Of a DNA stretch of 64,000 nucleotides, positions 34,021 to 44,813 are shown piece by piece; the stretch's first letter is position 1, and the number at the start of each line of letters is the position of its first letter. Source of the DNA: Bisporella sp. PMI_857 (Eukaryota > Ascomycota > Leotiomycetes > Helotiales > Helotiaceae); assembly GCA_021307315.1 (NCBI GenBank), contig JAJSPD010000042.1:124001-188000 (forward strand). Direction: 5' to 3'. The notes beneath the pieces were generated by a model, which saw only the letters and a program-made list of their open reading frames with translations, was not told the DNA's origin and did no database searches. Both the position numbers and the translations under genes were made by a program.

Positions 34021-36395
34021 ATGGAACCGACGTCTTTAAGCGCGAATAATGCGCCAGAACCAGCTCATTCAGAGTCAAGTGGCCTGGTAGATACTGCCTT
34101 TGAGAGAATGCAAACTTTTCTCAAAGCCAAAGACGACACATCCAGATTCGTTGGTCTAGCTCTACTCAAGTCTGTGCTTGACAATGATGGCCAGCTTGTA
34201 CATAATGCCGACCGAGTGCGTATTATATGGGAGTCATTATCCCCCAAGTTCTTCGATCGGCTTCTGCGAGCTCATGGGAATGACAAGCTCAAGAAATCAG
34301 ACGCTCAAGACATGGTGGATCTTGCGGTTTCAGTGTTGCATACGTTCTCTATTATCCTACCAGAGGCATCAAAAAAAGAAAAGCGGCTGACTGGAAGGAC
34401 ACATCCTCTAGTAAAAGCACTGGTAGAAAGGTAAGACAATATTTGCCCTTTCTTTCCTACTTTCTGATCCTCTGCAGTCCTGCCGAAACAACACAACTGA
34501 TATTGCAGACCGTCGCTACTATCACTAGTCAGCCTGAGGGAGCTTTGGAAATGCTGAACTTTGAAGACACATCTCCTTTGACAGAAATAGCTCTTCAGCA
34601 TCCCCTGGTGCTTGATATTTTGGGATTCACTTGGATCAATGCATCAACCATTGAGAGTAAAGCACTTGTAGTACAAGCAAGGATTGACAAAACCATGCCA
34701 ATTCTTCTCAAAATCTTTGAGGGAACAGATGCTGTGACGTTGCTAGCTTTTGCTGAAACGTTACTCTCTAGTATACCCCAAGCAGTAAGTCCATCTTCCT
34801 CACCATAGTTTTCAGCTAACATCCGATCTTTCTCAGTCTCTTCCTCCAAATCCAAAATGGGTGGGTAAACTAATCAAAAACTTGAGAGGGCTCGTCATCA
34901 GCAAACCTACACTAGCAGGACGGTCAGCTTATACACAACTTGCTGCTACCCTTCTCCAGTTATACCCCACCATTTGTCCCGAACTCCTTTTTATGGATAA
35001 GACTTCTCATGAGGATAAAAAGCCTTTCTCGTATCTTTTTGTCAATCTCTTGCTCATTGACCTACGATCATCATTTCCGACCCTCTTAGAACTACTCAAT
35101 AGCGAAAAGTATCCTACCATTTCGCGACGACTTGCAGCTGCATTTGATATCGTTTCTAGTTTCACTGGCTTTCTCGTCAAAAGCCTAGATGAAAATGCGG
35201 CATCTTCCACTTTTAGCATGCCTCCAGACCTTCTGCTGAAGCTTCGCAAGGATATTGCGGAAACCATGTCACTGACAATAGAGTATCTCCGGGATAGATG
35301 GGACGCATCTATTGCAGGAGCATCAGGGTTGCACCCATCTGCCCGCGCAGGGACTGCTGCTACCTCGGAAGGCAAGCGCCTCACGATTACCTGGGAGTCA
35401 ATGACTGACAGTGTCAATACCGACATGCTAATATTGTCAGCAATCAGAACTCTAGCAATATGGATTCGAGAAGATGAAAATGAAAATCTACGTAATGAAA
35501 GCGCTGGTCTTATGGATATGTTCATCGAGCTCTACCAAATTAGCTCCCACAAGGCTCTCGACTTTCGATATCCGATATTACTTGCCTTGGAAGGTATAAT
35601 GACGACTGAGGATGGTGTTGATAACTTCCTCGGCCAGGATGGCTGGAAGGCTCTCAGCGAAGATCTAGATACAATTCTGAGAAGAATCTCAGATGGTCGT
35701 GGCACGTAAGTCCATTGCAAAAACTTCCATGAATCTACTTCTATCAAGTCGAATAAAAGGGTATGTTGTAATGATGCTAACATTGACCAGAGACGACGAA
35801 GCAGCAGGACTAGCGGCTCGTGGACTAGAAATCATTCGCGTCCTGCTTGCTGTTGTAGACCATCCTACTACTCACTTGCTTGAAGACTGGATACCCGTCG
35901 TCAAAGCAACAACTTCTTTGAAGTCACCATCTAGCAGCTCCCCAGCAATTATTATTGAAGTAAGTGTATCAAGTGACAGCTGGATATACCTCGCTCTCAC
36001 GATTCCTGCATCAGAAGCTGACTCTTACCGAATTTCGTAGGTTCAGATAGCGATGCTTCAACTTTCAACAGCTCTGCTTGCAAACGCTGCTGGCGGGGTG
36101 CAGAAAAGATACGTGACAAGTAATGCTGCGCTATCAGGTCTTACTCAACAATTGAAAAAGATTGTAGCGGGCATGGATGATGGAGGCGAAGCTGCAGAGT
36201 GCGTAGAGTCCTTTCCCTACCTTTGCATCTCTAAATATGTTATGGTTGCTAGGCTTTCCAGTCCTGGGAGACTTTATACAACATGCTATATTTTTGGAGT
36301 AAGACGAATTGAGAGTTTAGCTAACGGAGTCGCATAGGTTTTTCAATCTCTTAGAAGGTGTCGCGCTTGATCTGGAAAATTTGGGCATGAACTAG
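34021..36395 (+). CDS. Neurochondrin-family protein
   Basis: Exons 34021-34430, 34478-34784, 34837-35705, 35791-35959, 36041-36198 and 36338-36395 give 656 residues. The protein is almost wholly helical, with repeats resembling an ARM/HEAT solenoid (FVGLALLKSVLDNDGQL, WESLSPKFFDRLL, YTQLAATLLQLYPTICPELLF) typical of the neurochondrin family, which is conserved from fungi to animals. In animals it is linked to dendrite outgrowth and signalling scaffolds; the fungal role is poorly known. It is cytosolic with no signal or membrane segment. Introns are 47, 52, 85, 81 and 139 bp; the last encloses a weakly open stretch but both ends fit consensus. It is transcribed divergently from the CLC gene. 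Confidence 0.88.
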
Positions 36396-37551
36396 TGGTT
36401 ACATGATAATCAAACAACGAGCGCCATCAACACTTGAGAAGAAAAAAGACTGTTCATGCAATTGATAATTGGGCCCACGCCCATAATATTCACGACTTCG
36501 CATCTTTTGCTCTCAAGCTAGACTAAAGCGATATGCTAGCTTTCAGATTTATACGACGCACTTAGCCGTGGTAAGTACAAAATTGATCTCTAGATTGTAG
36601 AATCTTCAGATCCTGTGAGATGGTTAAGTCCCGCTTTTTATAAAACTTGACGGACGATCAAAAGGCAATTTTGAAGGAGGCTACACCTAAGAAAATATAT
36701 TACACGTCTAGAACTTGCAGGAAACCGATGAATTCTAGAGAAAAGCACGATCAGGTTCGAATACGCTTTGGCCAGTAGTATCAGTAGTCGAATATTACGG
36801 AAAGGTTCTCAATGCTTATTCAAGCAACGCCTCGCTATATGTAGGTCCAATATAGGGGAACATACATGGCAGGTTCTACGGAAAGATGCTCGATAGATTA
36901 GGCCGGATTGGGGATATTCTACTGCCTCTGCACATGTACTACCGGCCCCGGTCAGTCGGCCTATTCTCGGTTCTTTTATCAGGTGACTGCCATATGATGC
37001 TTGGAGAAAAACATGAAACGATGATAGATTCCTTATCGATGACTGCATATTTAGACATCATTCTACCACGCGCTGCTGTAATGCGACTACCCTAATCTGA
37101 CTTCTTTCAATACTTGAGGCTTAACAGGACTCTGGTTCCCTCGCCTGATCTAGGCATTCTCGCATGAACTCGATAAATTCCCAAGGATGGACACCACCAC
37201 GATTACTACTTCTTTGTCCATGTAATGTACTGCTGGAAAGGCCGAGGACGTTTGTCAACCACTTTACCTTTATCCAGCATGTTTGACTAAAATCAGACAA
37301 CCGCAACAATGCGAGCTACAATCTTGTAAGGCACAGAATAAGCCAATTCTTGAGAAAGATATGGAGATGTGGCAGGTGGAAGGATATAGACATATTCTCT
37401 AGATACGTGCTTGGCTCCGCCCAAGGCTGATGCACCTTCAACTGAAGTGAGTGTAGGCCAAGAACCACATCTTGAATGGGTGATTTGCAGGCTCTAGAGA
37501 CAATACGAATAGTTGTCTATACAAGTCTATTTGAATATTGAACCCAATGAT
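36396..37551. other. Gene-free region
   Basis: About 1.15 kb. A minus-strand frame at 37121-37309 (…GGVHPWEFIEFMREC…) looks protein-like but could not be extended or assigned, so a gene remnant is only a possibility. Confidence 0.4.
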
Positions 37552-38041
37552 CTATTTTGCGCCAATAAATGCAGCATTTGCTATCGCCTGACACATATAA
37601 CGATCTTCTGGTGCTACCTCAAAATCAAATCTTGTAACATCCTCCTTGAAAGGCCAAAGATATTCGCTTGTAACGCTATACAGTCAATTGAGTCAGCGTT
37701 AACAGTTAAATCGCACGAAGGCTAAGTTTCAGCACCTATGATGTTCTTTGCTGGCCTGGTACTCAGCTAAGGCTTCCCTGTTTTGATGGAAACTCAGCAA
37801 AGCAAAGTGGTAGCCCTTGCTGCGTTCAATGGGGTCCGTGATTGAAGGTCCTCCGACGATCAAGCGTTGATCCTGGACGCAGGAGAGGTTCTTGAGTTTC
37901 TTCAGCTCGATAATGAACTTCTCTTTATGCGCCTCCGAAACATCATGGCGAAATTTGAACAAGACTTTTTTCCTGGTATCAGCAAAAAAATTGAAAGAGT
38001 AGAGCATCTTAGAAGGGCATACCAATATGCACGACCGTCAT
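37552..38041 (-). CDS. Small Dabb-domain (stress-responsive A/B barrel) protein
   Basis: Exons (minus) 38041-38023, 37964-37736 and 37675-37552 give 123 residues. The first exon is only 19 nt (MTVVHI + one base). The assembled start MTVVHIVLFKFRHDVSEAH is the classic Dabb beginning, followed by LKNLSCVQDQRLIVGGPSITDP, GYHFALLSFHQNREALAEYQ and, after intron 2, VTSEYLWPFKEDVTRFDFEV. Dabb proteins are small dimeric ferredoxin-like barrels; some act as polyketide or olivetolate cyclases, many are stress-induced and of unknown function. Splicing at the AG after a six-A run, rather than at the CAG 8 bases earlier, is needed to keep frame. There is no signal peptide, so it is cytosolic. Confidence 0.88.
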
Positions 38042-38401
38042 TGTATAGAAAAGTCAGCCAGACCTTCGCTGGATTGGTTGGTTGTGAGAATGTGTTCTGG
38101 CGTAAGACTACTTTCTTCACCAAGGTTGAGGAATGCTTAACTGGGGGGCTGTTCCGGGTTACGGAAGGGGGAATTGACTCTAACGGTGGATTGTTTGACT
38201 AGTCTGTTTCTCTTTGAAGTAAGTAGAGTTGGGAAAGCGGACAGCATCCGTTACGTGGGGCCGGCAACGGGACGTGTCCGCATATCAAAACCCACATCAC
38301 TACGTTAGCAATGATCCGACGCATGCTTTGCCGTTTCCCACGGGCCTTCAGGTACTTCCAATTTAGCTGACTATAACAATTAAATTGATAGTCATTCAGG
38401 T
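38042..38401. other. Intergenic region between Dabb gene and 5S rRNA
   Basis: Promoter of the minus-strand Dabb gene and the 5' flank of the 5S gene. No other feature seen. Confidence 0.5.
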
Positions 38402-38520
38402 ACATACGACCACAGACTGAGGAGAACTGGGCATCCCGTCCGCTCTGCCATACATAAGCCTCAGATCGGTAGACTAGTAGTTGGGTGGGTGACCACCAGC
38501 GAATCCCTACTGTTGTATGT
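38402..38520 (+). rRNA. 5S ribosomal RNA (dispersed copy)
   Basis: The 119-nt sequence begins ACATACGACCA, contains the conserved core CCCGTCCGCTC and TAGTAGTTGGGTGGGTGACC, and ends CTGTTGTATGT, so the terminal ACATAC/GTATGT helix I pairs. Helix II pairs as CTGAGG/CCTCAG and helix V as GTAG/CTAC even though these arms differ from the common fungal sequence as I remember it, which suggests a paired, functional variant rather than a decayed copy. Isolated 5S genes transcribed by RNA polymerase III from internal promoters are normal in Pezizomycotina. It encodes the 5S component of the 60S subunit. Confidence 0.9.
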
Positions 38521-38529
38521 TTTTTTATT
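38519..38529 (+). terminator. Pol III T-run terminator of the 5S gene
   Basis: A run of seven or more T residues follows the 3' end of the 5S rRNA directly, the usual RNA polymerase III stop signal. A second T-run lies near 38547-38553. Confidence 0.75.
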
Positions 38530-38941
38530 TTTACTTTTTGGGGGGGTTTTTTTTAGGAGGCCTACAGCGGCTTGAATGGATCGAGAGCGAGCTCCACCTT
38601 TCAGGACCACAGTAACTGGGGAGTGCTTTACAAATGGAAATGTTGATCACTTAATGAATTAATACAGCCCTGGAATATCAATCGGTAAGTCATGGCTTTC
38701 TGATAATTCAGAATGCTGTGGCAACTCCGGTTGGATGATTTCCTGGTGAAGTACGGAACTCTTCCAGGGAGAAGCTAGCATCAACCGATCCATAGAAATT
38801 CCTGGGAATAAGCTACCTGGGCGGAAAACAGCCCATGCGGACGGATATCATCAAGGTAGGACTTCTCATTAAGAGCGTAGAAGCAATTATTGGAGCGGTC
38901 ATTATGACTATGATTTAAGAATTGTACCTCGTCATAATCAA
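38530..38941. other. Intergenic region left of the catabolic cluster
   Basis: About 400 bp including a poly-T/poly-G stretch just after the 5S gene. No gene seen. Confidence 0.5.
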
Positions 38942-39751
38942 CTATGTTCGCCCTGTGGAGGAAGTGATTCCACCATCTACCACAATCTTCTGTCCAGTAA
39001 TGTATCTAGCCTCATCTGAAACCAGAAACAAAGCCGCATTGGCAACATCCCATGCATCTCCCATTCGGCCCATTGGGACCTGACCATCTCTCATTCGTTT
39101 GAACTCCCCATAGCCTCCCTCGGTAGGAAAACGAGTGGCAAGACTTCGGGTATATGGCGTTTCCATAAGACCTGGTACCACTGTGTTTAGTCTCACGCCT
39201 CTCTGAGCATAGATAACTGCCGTTGCTTTGACGAACTGCATGATTGCGGCCTTAGTCGTGTTATATGCAATTTGTGGTTTTCCAATATAGCGCATCCCTG
39301 CGATGCTCGAGACGCACACGATTGCACCACCATCAGGCTGTTTCTCCATAACTGGGAGAACATGATGACATGACAAATACACGCTCTTGAGGTTAATATC
39401 CATCTGAGCATCCCATATCTCCTCTGACATGGTGGCTGGACATCCTGGCTGCGACTGTCCGACATTTGCTATTAAAATGTCTATGCGGTTGTGCTTAGCC
39501 ACGCAAGCTTCGATCAACTCCTGTACCGACGCAGATGATGTAGCATCAACAGCCATAATGTCACACTGTCCTCCTTCATTCTCGATGGTTTCCTTTGTCT
39601 TGGTGGTTGATGTAATCGTCCTATTCCCGCCGAAGATGATAGCGCCTCGTCGAGCAAGCACGACAGCACAGGCGGCGCCAATACCCCATCCCACAGACCC
39701 AGTTTGGCCCAGGCCAATGACCACAGCTACCTTTCCCTTGAGGTCATGCAT
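38942..39751 (-). CDS. Short-chain dehydrogenase/reductase (candidate sugar dehydrogenase)
   Basis: A single exon of 269 residues. It has a Rossmann N-terminus KVAVVIGLGQTGSVGWGIG (a glycine loop one residue longer than the classical TGxxxGIG), a NVG motif (ILIANVGQSQPG), catalytic Ser in CVSSIAGMRYIG and YxxxK in YNTTKAA, and the usual C-terminal ITGQKIVVDGG. The ATG at 39751 (MHDLKGKVAVV) was chosen because upstream codons lack an ATG. It is cytosolic and NAD(P)-dependent. It is transcribed divergently from the IlvD/Edd dehydratase 337 bp away and lies in a block with a lactonase and a transporter, so oxidation of a free sugar to its lactone is a reasonable hypothesis; a keto-acid reductase step is the alternative. 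Confidence 0.93.
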   Translation of the reverse strand: MHDLKGKVAVVIGLGQTGSVGWGIGAACAVVLARRGAIIFGGNRTITSTTKTKETIENEGGQCDIMAVDATSSASVQELIEACVAKHNRIDILIANVGQSQPGCPATMSEEIWDAQMDINLKSVYLSCHHVLPVMEKQPDGGAIVCVSSIAGMRYIGKPQIAYNTTKAAIMQFVKATAVIYAQRGVRLNTVVPGLMETPYTRSLATRFPTEGGYGEFKRMRDGQVPMGRMGDAWDVANAALFLVSDEARYITGQKIVVDGGITSSTGRT

Positions 39752-40088
39752 TGCGGATACAGAAATGTTAAAAGTCGTTGTATATAGGGATACAGTTGTC
39801 AGCACCTAAGTAGGAATTCAAATAATGTCACAGACGAGAGTGGAGCACGCTTAGTCAAAGTTCTCGAGTACATAATTCCATTCAAAAGGCGCATTTATCC
39901 TCGATTGATAGTTGCCGTTCCTGTCTATTAGGTCTGGCGAGCCAGTTAGCCTATCGGAATAACCCCGTAGTGACTTACCTTTGGCGGACTTTCCCCGTCA
40001 ACATATATTGTGGGGAAACTCTGCGTATGTCATCATTCAATAAATTCGTTGTCGGATAATCAGATCAAGTCGGTAGTAGTCCATCCCA
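39752..40088. promoter_or_regulatory. Divergent promoter SDR / IlvD-Edd with paired CGG-N7-CCG sites
   Basis: The 337-bp shared promoter contains two CGG-N7-CCG inverted pairs at 39955-39967 and 39985-39997, spaced exactly 30 bp start to start (about three helical turns). A TATATA element near 39780 faces the SDR. CGG/CCG pairs are the usual targets of Zn2Cys6 dimers such as the one encoded at 42.2-44.5 kb. Confidence 0.5.
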
Positions 40089-41979
40089 ATGGAACACAAA
40101 GAAAAGAAGCAATTGGGTGAAACAGACATGTCGGCTTCAGATTATGACATCTCGACGCCGATACAATCCACACATGGGCTGCGTCAAGGCCTCACGTCCT
40201 ACGGCGATGCCCATTTCTCTCTATTCCTACGCAAAGTCTTCATCAAGGCTCTGGGTTACAGTGACGATGCGCTATCTCGGCCAATCATTGGTGTCATTAA
40301 TACGTATTCGAGCTTCAACCCATGTCATGCCAACATTCCACAGCTTATTGAAGCTGTGAAGCGTGGTGTTCAACTTAATGGCGGTCTTGCCATAGACTTC
40401 CCAACGATTAGTATTCATGAGTCATTTTCATCGCCGACGAGTATGTTTCTACGAAACCTTATGAGTATGGATACAGAGGAGATGATTAAGGCTCAGCCCT
40501 GTGATTCTGTTATTCTCATTGGTGGTAGGTCGACCCAGTATTAAAAGTCGAACTGAGTCTTTAACAAACCTAGGCTGTGACAAAACCACCCCTGCCCAGC
40601 TGATGGGGGCCATCTCAGCAAACAAACCTGTAGTGCATCTTGTCACAGGTCCCATGATGCCGGGTAGCCATAGGGGAGTCCGCATTGGCGCCTGTACTGA
40701 CTGCAGAAACAACTGGGCATCTTACAGAGCCGGAACGCTTGACATTGAAGACATTTCAGCCATCAACGATGAGCTCGCCCCCACGTCAGGAACATGCGGT
40801 GTCATGGGGACCGCGAGTACAATGGCGTGTATACTCGTCGCGCTTGGCCTCATGCCCTTCGCTGGAGCGTCAGCACCAGCTGTGTCGTCCGCGCGGTTGC
40901 GTATAGCCGAGGAAACTGGTCGCATTGCTGTCAATCATGCAACAAACAAAGTTCTCCAGCCTCAGACACTATTAACGCGTTCATCGTTTTTGAATGCAAT
41001 AACGGTTCTTCAAGCCATCGGTGGTTCAACGAATGCCGTGGTGCACCTTATGGCCATCATTGGAAGGCATCCAAATGTTGCTGGCACTATCGACCTAAAC
41101 ACATTTGATGAAATTGGACGCAAGACACCACTGTTGGTTGATTTAAAACCCAGTGGCGATAATTACATGACCGATTTCCACAATTCGGGTGGCATGCTTT
41201 CACTTCTCTACGAGCTCAAGCCGTTGCTTCATCTTGATGCAACAACCTTCACGGGGAGAACCTTAGGCGAAGAACTAGCCATTGCTACACCCATGCGTGT
41301 ACCGCGCAGTCTCAGCTGCATTCAGCCATTTGACGACCCGCTCTACCCGGCATCATCGCTGGTGGTACTGTGGGGTAATCTTGCACCCCGTGGAGCAGTC
41401 ATCAAGGCAAGCGCCTCTAAAGATCGGCGCTTGTTGCACCACTCCGGAAAGGCCGTTGTGTTCAAGAACTCTGAGGATCTGGCCCGAAGACTGGACGATC
41501 CTGAGCTCCCCGTGACTGCCGAGAGCGTTCTTATTTTGCAAAGCATTGGGCCAAAGGGAAACCCCGGCATGCCAGAAGCTGGATTGATACCTATCCCGAA
41601 GAAGCTCGCAGCTCAGGGGGTTATGGACATGTTGAGACTTTCAGATGGAAGGATGAGCGGAACTGCTGGTGGCACCATCGTTCTCCACATCTCGCCGGAG
41701 TCTGTCGATCCATCATCGGTTCTGGGAATCGTGCGAGATGGAGACCTGATTGTATGCGACGCGGAGCGCCGCCTGTTAGACGTGGATATCTCCAAAGAAG
41801 AGATCGCTGCACGTCAACAGCAAAGACTGGCTTCCGCTGACTCCCCAGTCTCGGTGGAAGCCAGAGTTACTGTCAAGACAGAGAGGGGTTACCGTGGTCT
41901 TTACAAGCGATCAGTATTACAGGCAGATAAGGGAGCGGACTTTGACTTCTTAACTGCTCAGGGACTCCTGAACGAATAG
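40089..41979 (+). CDS. IlvD/Edd-family dehydratase (candidate sugar-acid dehydratase)
   Basis: Exons 40089-40524 and 40574-41979 give 613 residues; the 49-bp intron ends CAAACCTAG. The three family Fe-S ligands are visible: C79 (NPCHANIPQ), C147 (GGCDKTTPAQ) and C220 (SGTCGVMGTA), together with the conserved IGGSTNAVVHL and SDGRMSGTAGG segments. The family includes dihydroxyacid dehydratase (Ilv3), phosphogluconate dehydratase, and pentonate/hexonate dehydratases that make 2-keto-3-deoxy sugar acids. There is no evident mitochondrial presequence, unlike housekeeping Ilv3, and the neighbours are catabolic, so a sugar-acid dehydratase is more likely than branched-chain amino-acid synthesis. Substrate is unknown. 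Confidence 0.93.
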
Positions 41980-42182
41980 TACCTTCAGTTAAGAACACCG
42001 TGCATCGTGATCAGCGGAAACTATCCTGAATACATGGACCAAAACCTGGCTAAGGAGACAAGACATGTACACTAGGTTGGTAGCTATTCGAATGGCTATA
42101 TGAACGTTAGGTATCAAGCGGAAATCGGTTACAAATATATTTGCATAATTTTGCTATTAGGCGTATCTTTCATTGATTGATG

Positions 42183-44548
42183 CTACAAGAAGTTCTGACT
42201 TAATGATGAAAAGTCCTCGAAAATGTAGTCCATCCAACCCTGAGCATCTAAAGGCTCGCCGAGTAGGTTCTGCGCCAAAAATTGGTCCAGTTGGTCCTGC
42301 ATTCCAGTCACTTGCGCCGTCTGTGCTTCTGGGTTTGAATAGTTAGGGCTCCGCATTTCCACACAAGGCTCATTGAAGCTCTCCGTAGCGCTACTTCGTG
42401 TAATGAAGGTGGCATCGCGCCGTGCAGCTTGCAATGTCCCGTTAGTATTTTGCCCTTGCTGACTGAGTTCCCTGTCTTTCACCCAACGAATCGTAAACCC
42501 TGCCAGCTTGTCAACAAGGTCTCTGCACCGCCTAGCCCGTGACCAATGCTCTCCAATGGCACTGAGCAGGCTTAAGCAGATCGAAATGTCAGTCATCAGC
42601 ACATCCAGTCCAGCTTGCGTCGCAATGCTTGGGTTCATCCTGATGCAATATATCATTGAAATAGCACTGATGGTTATTGAGTGCAGGGCCGTCCAGCTAG
42701 CCGCAAGCATATCTCGTTTGTATAAACGATCATACAGGCGAATAGCCTGTATAGCGCTATCGTAACATTTCGTCAATGCGTCGGCAGACGGGTTTGGTAT
42801 TGCTGGACTAGGGCTCATGAGGAGCATGCGTATGTTATGGTATCGCACCTGACAGAGAAGCCGCGGGTATGCTTTATCTGGTTCAGCAAGGGGTATGTCA
42901 TCTGCCCATGCATCCAGGCGTTGTAAAACTTGTTCTTGCCATGCGTTGATATTAGGTATAGTAGGTAGCGCATAGGCCGGAGCGTCCCTGACAATGCTAT
43001 TGGCTACATACTTGATTTCAGAATTGATTTTGGCAAGTGCAAATAGATGTGTGGCAAAACGCATATGCGATGGACTGGAATGCGCCTGTTCAGGATTTGG
43101 CATAGCGAGCGCATCATCTGATATGTCCTTTGGAAACTATAATTAGTTAGTCACAATCTCGAGCATCTCTGTCTTTCACATACCCGTAATTCGCAAGCCT
43201 CATCCCTCAAACCAATAGGCCTTCCCATTATTGTCGCAATGGTCCTATCTAGTGTATACACACACCAAAATAGCCTAGTTCTCATCTCTTGCTCGAATAA
43301 CGATATACCAGATAAAACATTAATATTTCTCTGTAATCCCAGGTCTAAAAGAGCCGCTATGCAATGATAATTCAGGTACCAGATATTCAGCCTTGCCGAT
43401 GGGTTATGGATCGCATAAATCGATAAAAGCAATAGACACTGTAAGCCCTGTAGTGAATTTTCCACGTTGATGCGATCAAAATATTGCATTGCTGCGATAC
43501 CATAAGAGTCGCCCAGTACCCCAGGCCGCGGACGGCGAGAGCATACAGAAGCACCAATAGCGAGTACCATAAAAACCTGGAAAGCGGCGACACAGTCCGG
43601 TTCCGTTGGTTCATACATCTGGTCAAGCATGCTCATAAATGTTGGTTCGTGTAAGATCGGATACTGGGGATGGATGAAGTCAAAATAACTCGAATACAGA
43701 TATCTGGCACCTTCTTTCGTTGAGGGTATGGGAAGCGGGCCTTGTATCGATTCGATAAGCTCACAAGGAAACGGTACATTAGCAGTACCTTCGCCATTGA
43801 AGTCTCTAAGCGCAGGCCCACCACCTGCCCTATCTGAGGACTGTAGCAAAACGCGTGCGAGGAAGTAGCCACTTGAAGGGCCAATATACCTTGGATCTTG
43901 ACCACCGCCAAGTGCGATCAGGCCAATTTGATGAGCGGAAGTACGCGATGTTTCAAGTTCTCTATCATTTTCAGATGGTTTGAGGATACCGCTGAGGGGT
44001 TCCCTTGGCTGGCTGGATGATGTAACTGCTGTGGCATTATGGTCTGCAGTATCTACATCACGCGGGGCCTGTTGGGCAACCCGATTATCTATTGGATCAA
44101 CATAAGATAGCTCGTTCGGAGCTGCCTCTGACCCAGATGCTGTGCTTGATGCGCCCAGAGATAGATCCACATCCGGGCATCTAGCCCGAATAATAGACTC
44201 TAGCCAGGCAGTGCGGTTCTTCAAAGCGGTTATATGTCTTCTTTCTTGTCAGTCATTCCTGAAGCATTATAGGCTATGTCTTACGCTCTGGGCAGTTCTC
44301 GTGTGCGAAGACTCGCACCATCTGTGCAAGCAACGCCCACATTCCTGCAATTGCTGCACGCTGGAATACCGCCATCGCACTAGGCAACTTTCAGTACAAG
44401 CCAATCTAGCTGTCTTTTGAGGGGCTTATACCCTTATCTTCCTCTTCTGGCAGCGGTGGCAGGCCAGACGCAGACGGGGACGATTCCGCCCTTCCCGTAT
44501 TTCTAAATCCGACTGTTGCTGTACCTGTTCGCCCACTAAATCCGCCAT
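42183..44548 (-). CDS. Zn2Cys6 transcription factor with fungal-specific regulatory domain
   Basis: Exons (minus) 44548-44432, 44379-44285, 44237-43184 and 43136-42183 give 739 residues from the ATG at 44548 (MADLVGEQ); an in-frame ATG at 44749 would add 67 poorly conserved residues and swallow a promoter site. The zinc cluster is ACHRCQKRKIRCDGG ... ACSNCRNVGVAC (CX2CX6C...CX2CX6C), interrupted by a 52-bp intron as is common. A linker and a middle homology region follow (fungal_trans; YLYSSYFDFIHPQYPILHEP, ...GLRDEACELR). It is probably the pathway-specific regulator of the surrounding catabolic block. All introns are 47-52 bp. Confidence 0.92.
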
Positions 44549-44813
44549 TTCCTGGTTATGTTGCGGGGAAGTCCTTATGAATAGCAATCCGAAGAATATA
44601 ACGGAGATGCCGTGCCAAGGCTTTTCCTCCACGGTGCCGGACCGAAACCGGCTCACGTGATTGCCGTGTATATAACTTGGGCGGGCGGGCGGGGGGAGTC
44701 CCGTCATTGTGCCAGCTGCGGAGTACTCCGAGTCATTGGGCGTAGCCATATAAAGATTGCATATTAACTAACAGCTCTTGCGTTTCCGCGACAAGACAAC
44801 CCGCTTGAACAAA
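44549..44813. promoter_or_regulatory. Divergent promoter regulator / Ldh2 with CGG palindromes
   Basis: The shared 265-bp promoter holds a perfect 12-bp palindrome CGGAGTACTCCG (CGG-N6-CCG) at 44719-44730, a CGG-N5-CCG at 44602-44612, a CACGTG at about 44654 and TATATAA near 44668. These fit autoregulation plus control of the Ldh2 gene by the cluster regulator. Confidence 0.5.

Noticed and set aside
37121..37309. Possible gene remnant (GGVHPWEFIEFMREC)
   Set aside because: Protein-like composition, but I could not extend it by splicing or name a family.
44549..44749. 67-residue N-terminal extension of the Zn2Cys6 regulator
   Set aside because: The extra sequence is not regulator-like and contains the CGGAGTACTCCG palindrome and TATA-like elements, so it is better explained as promoter.
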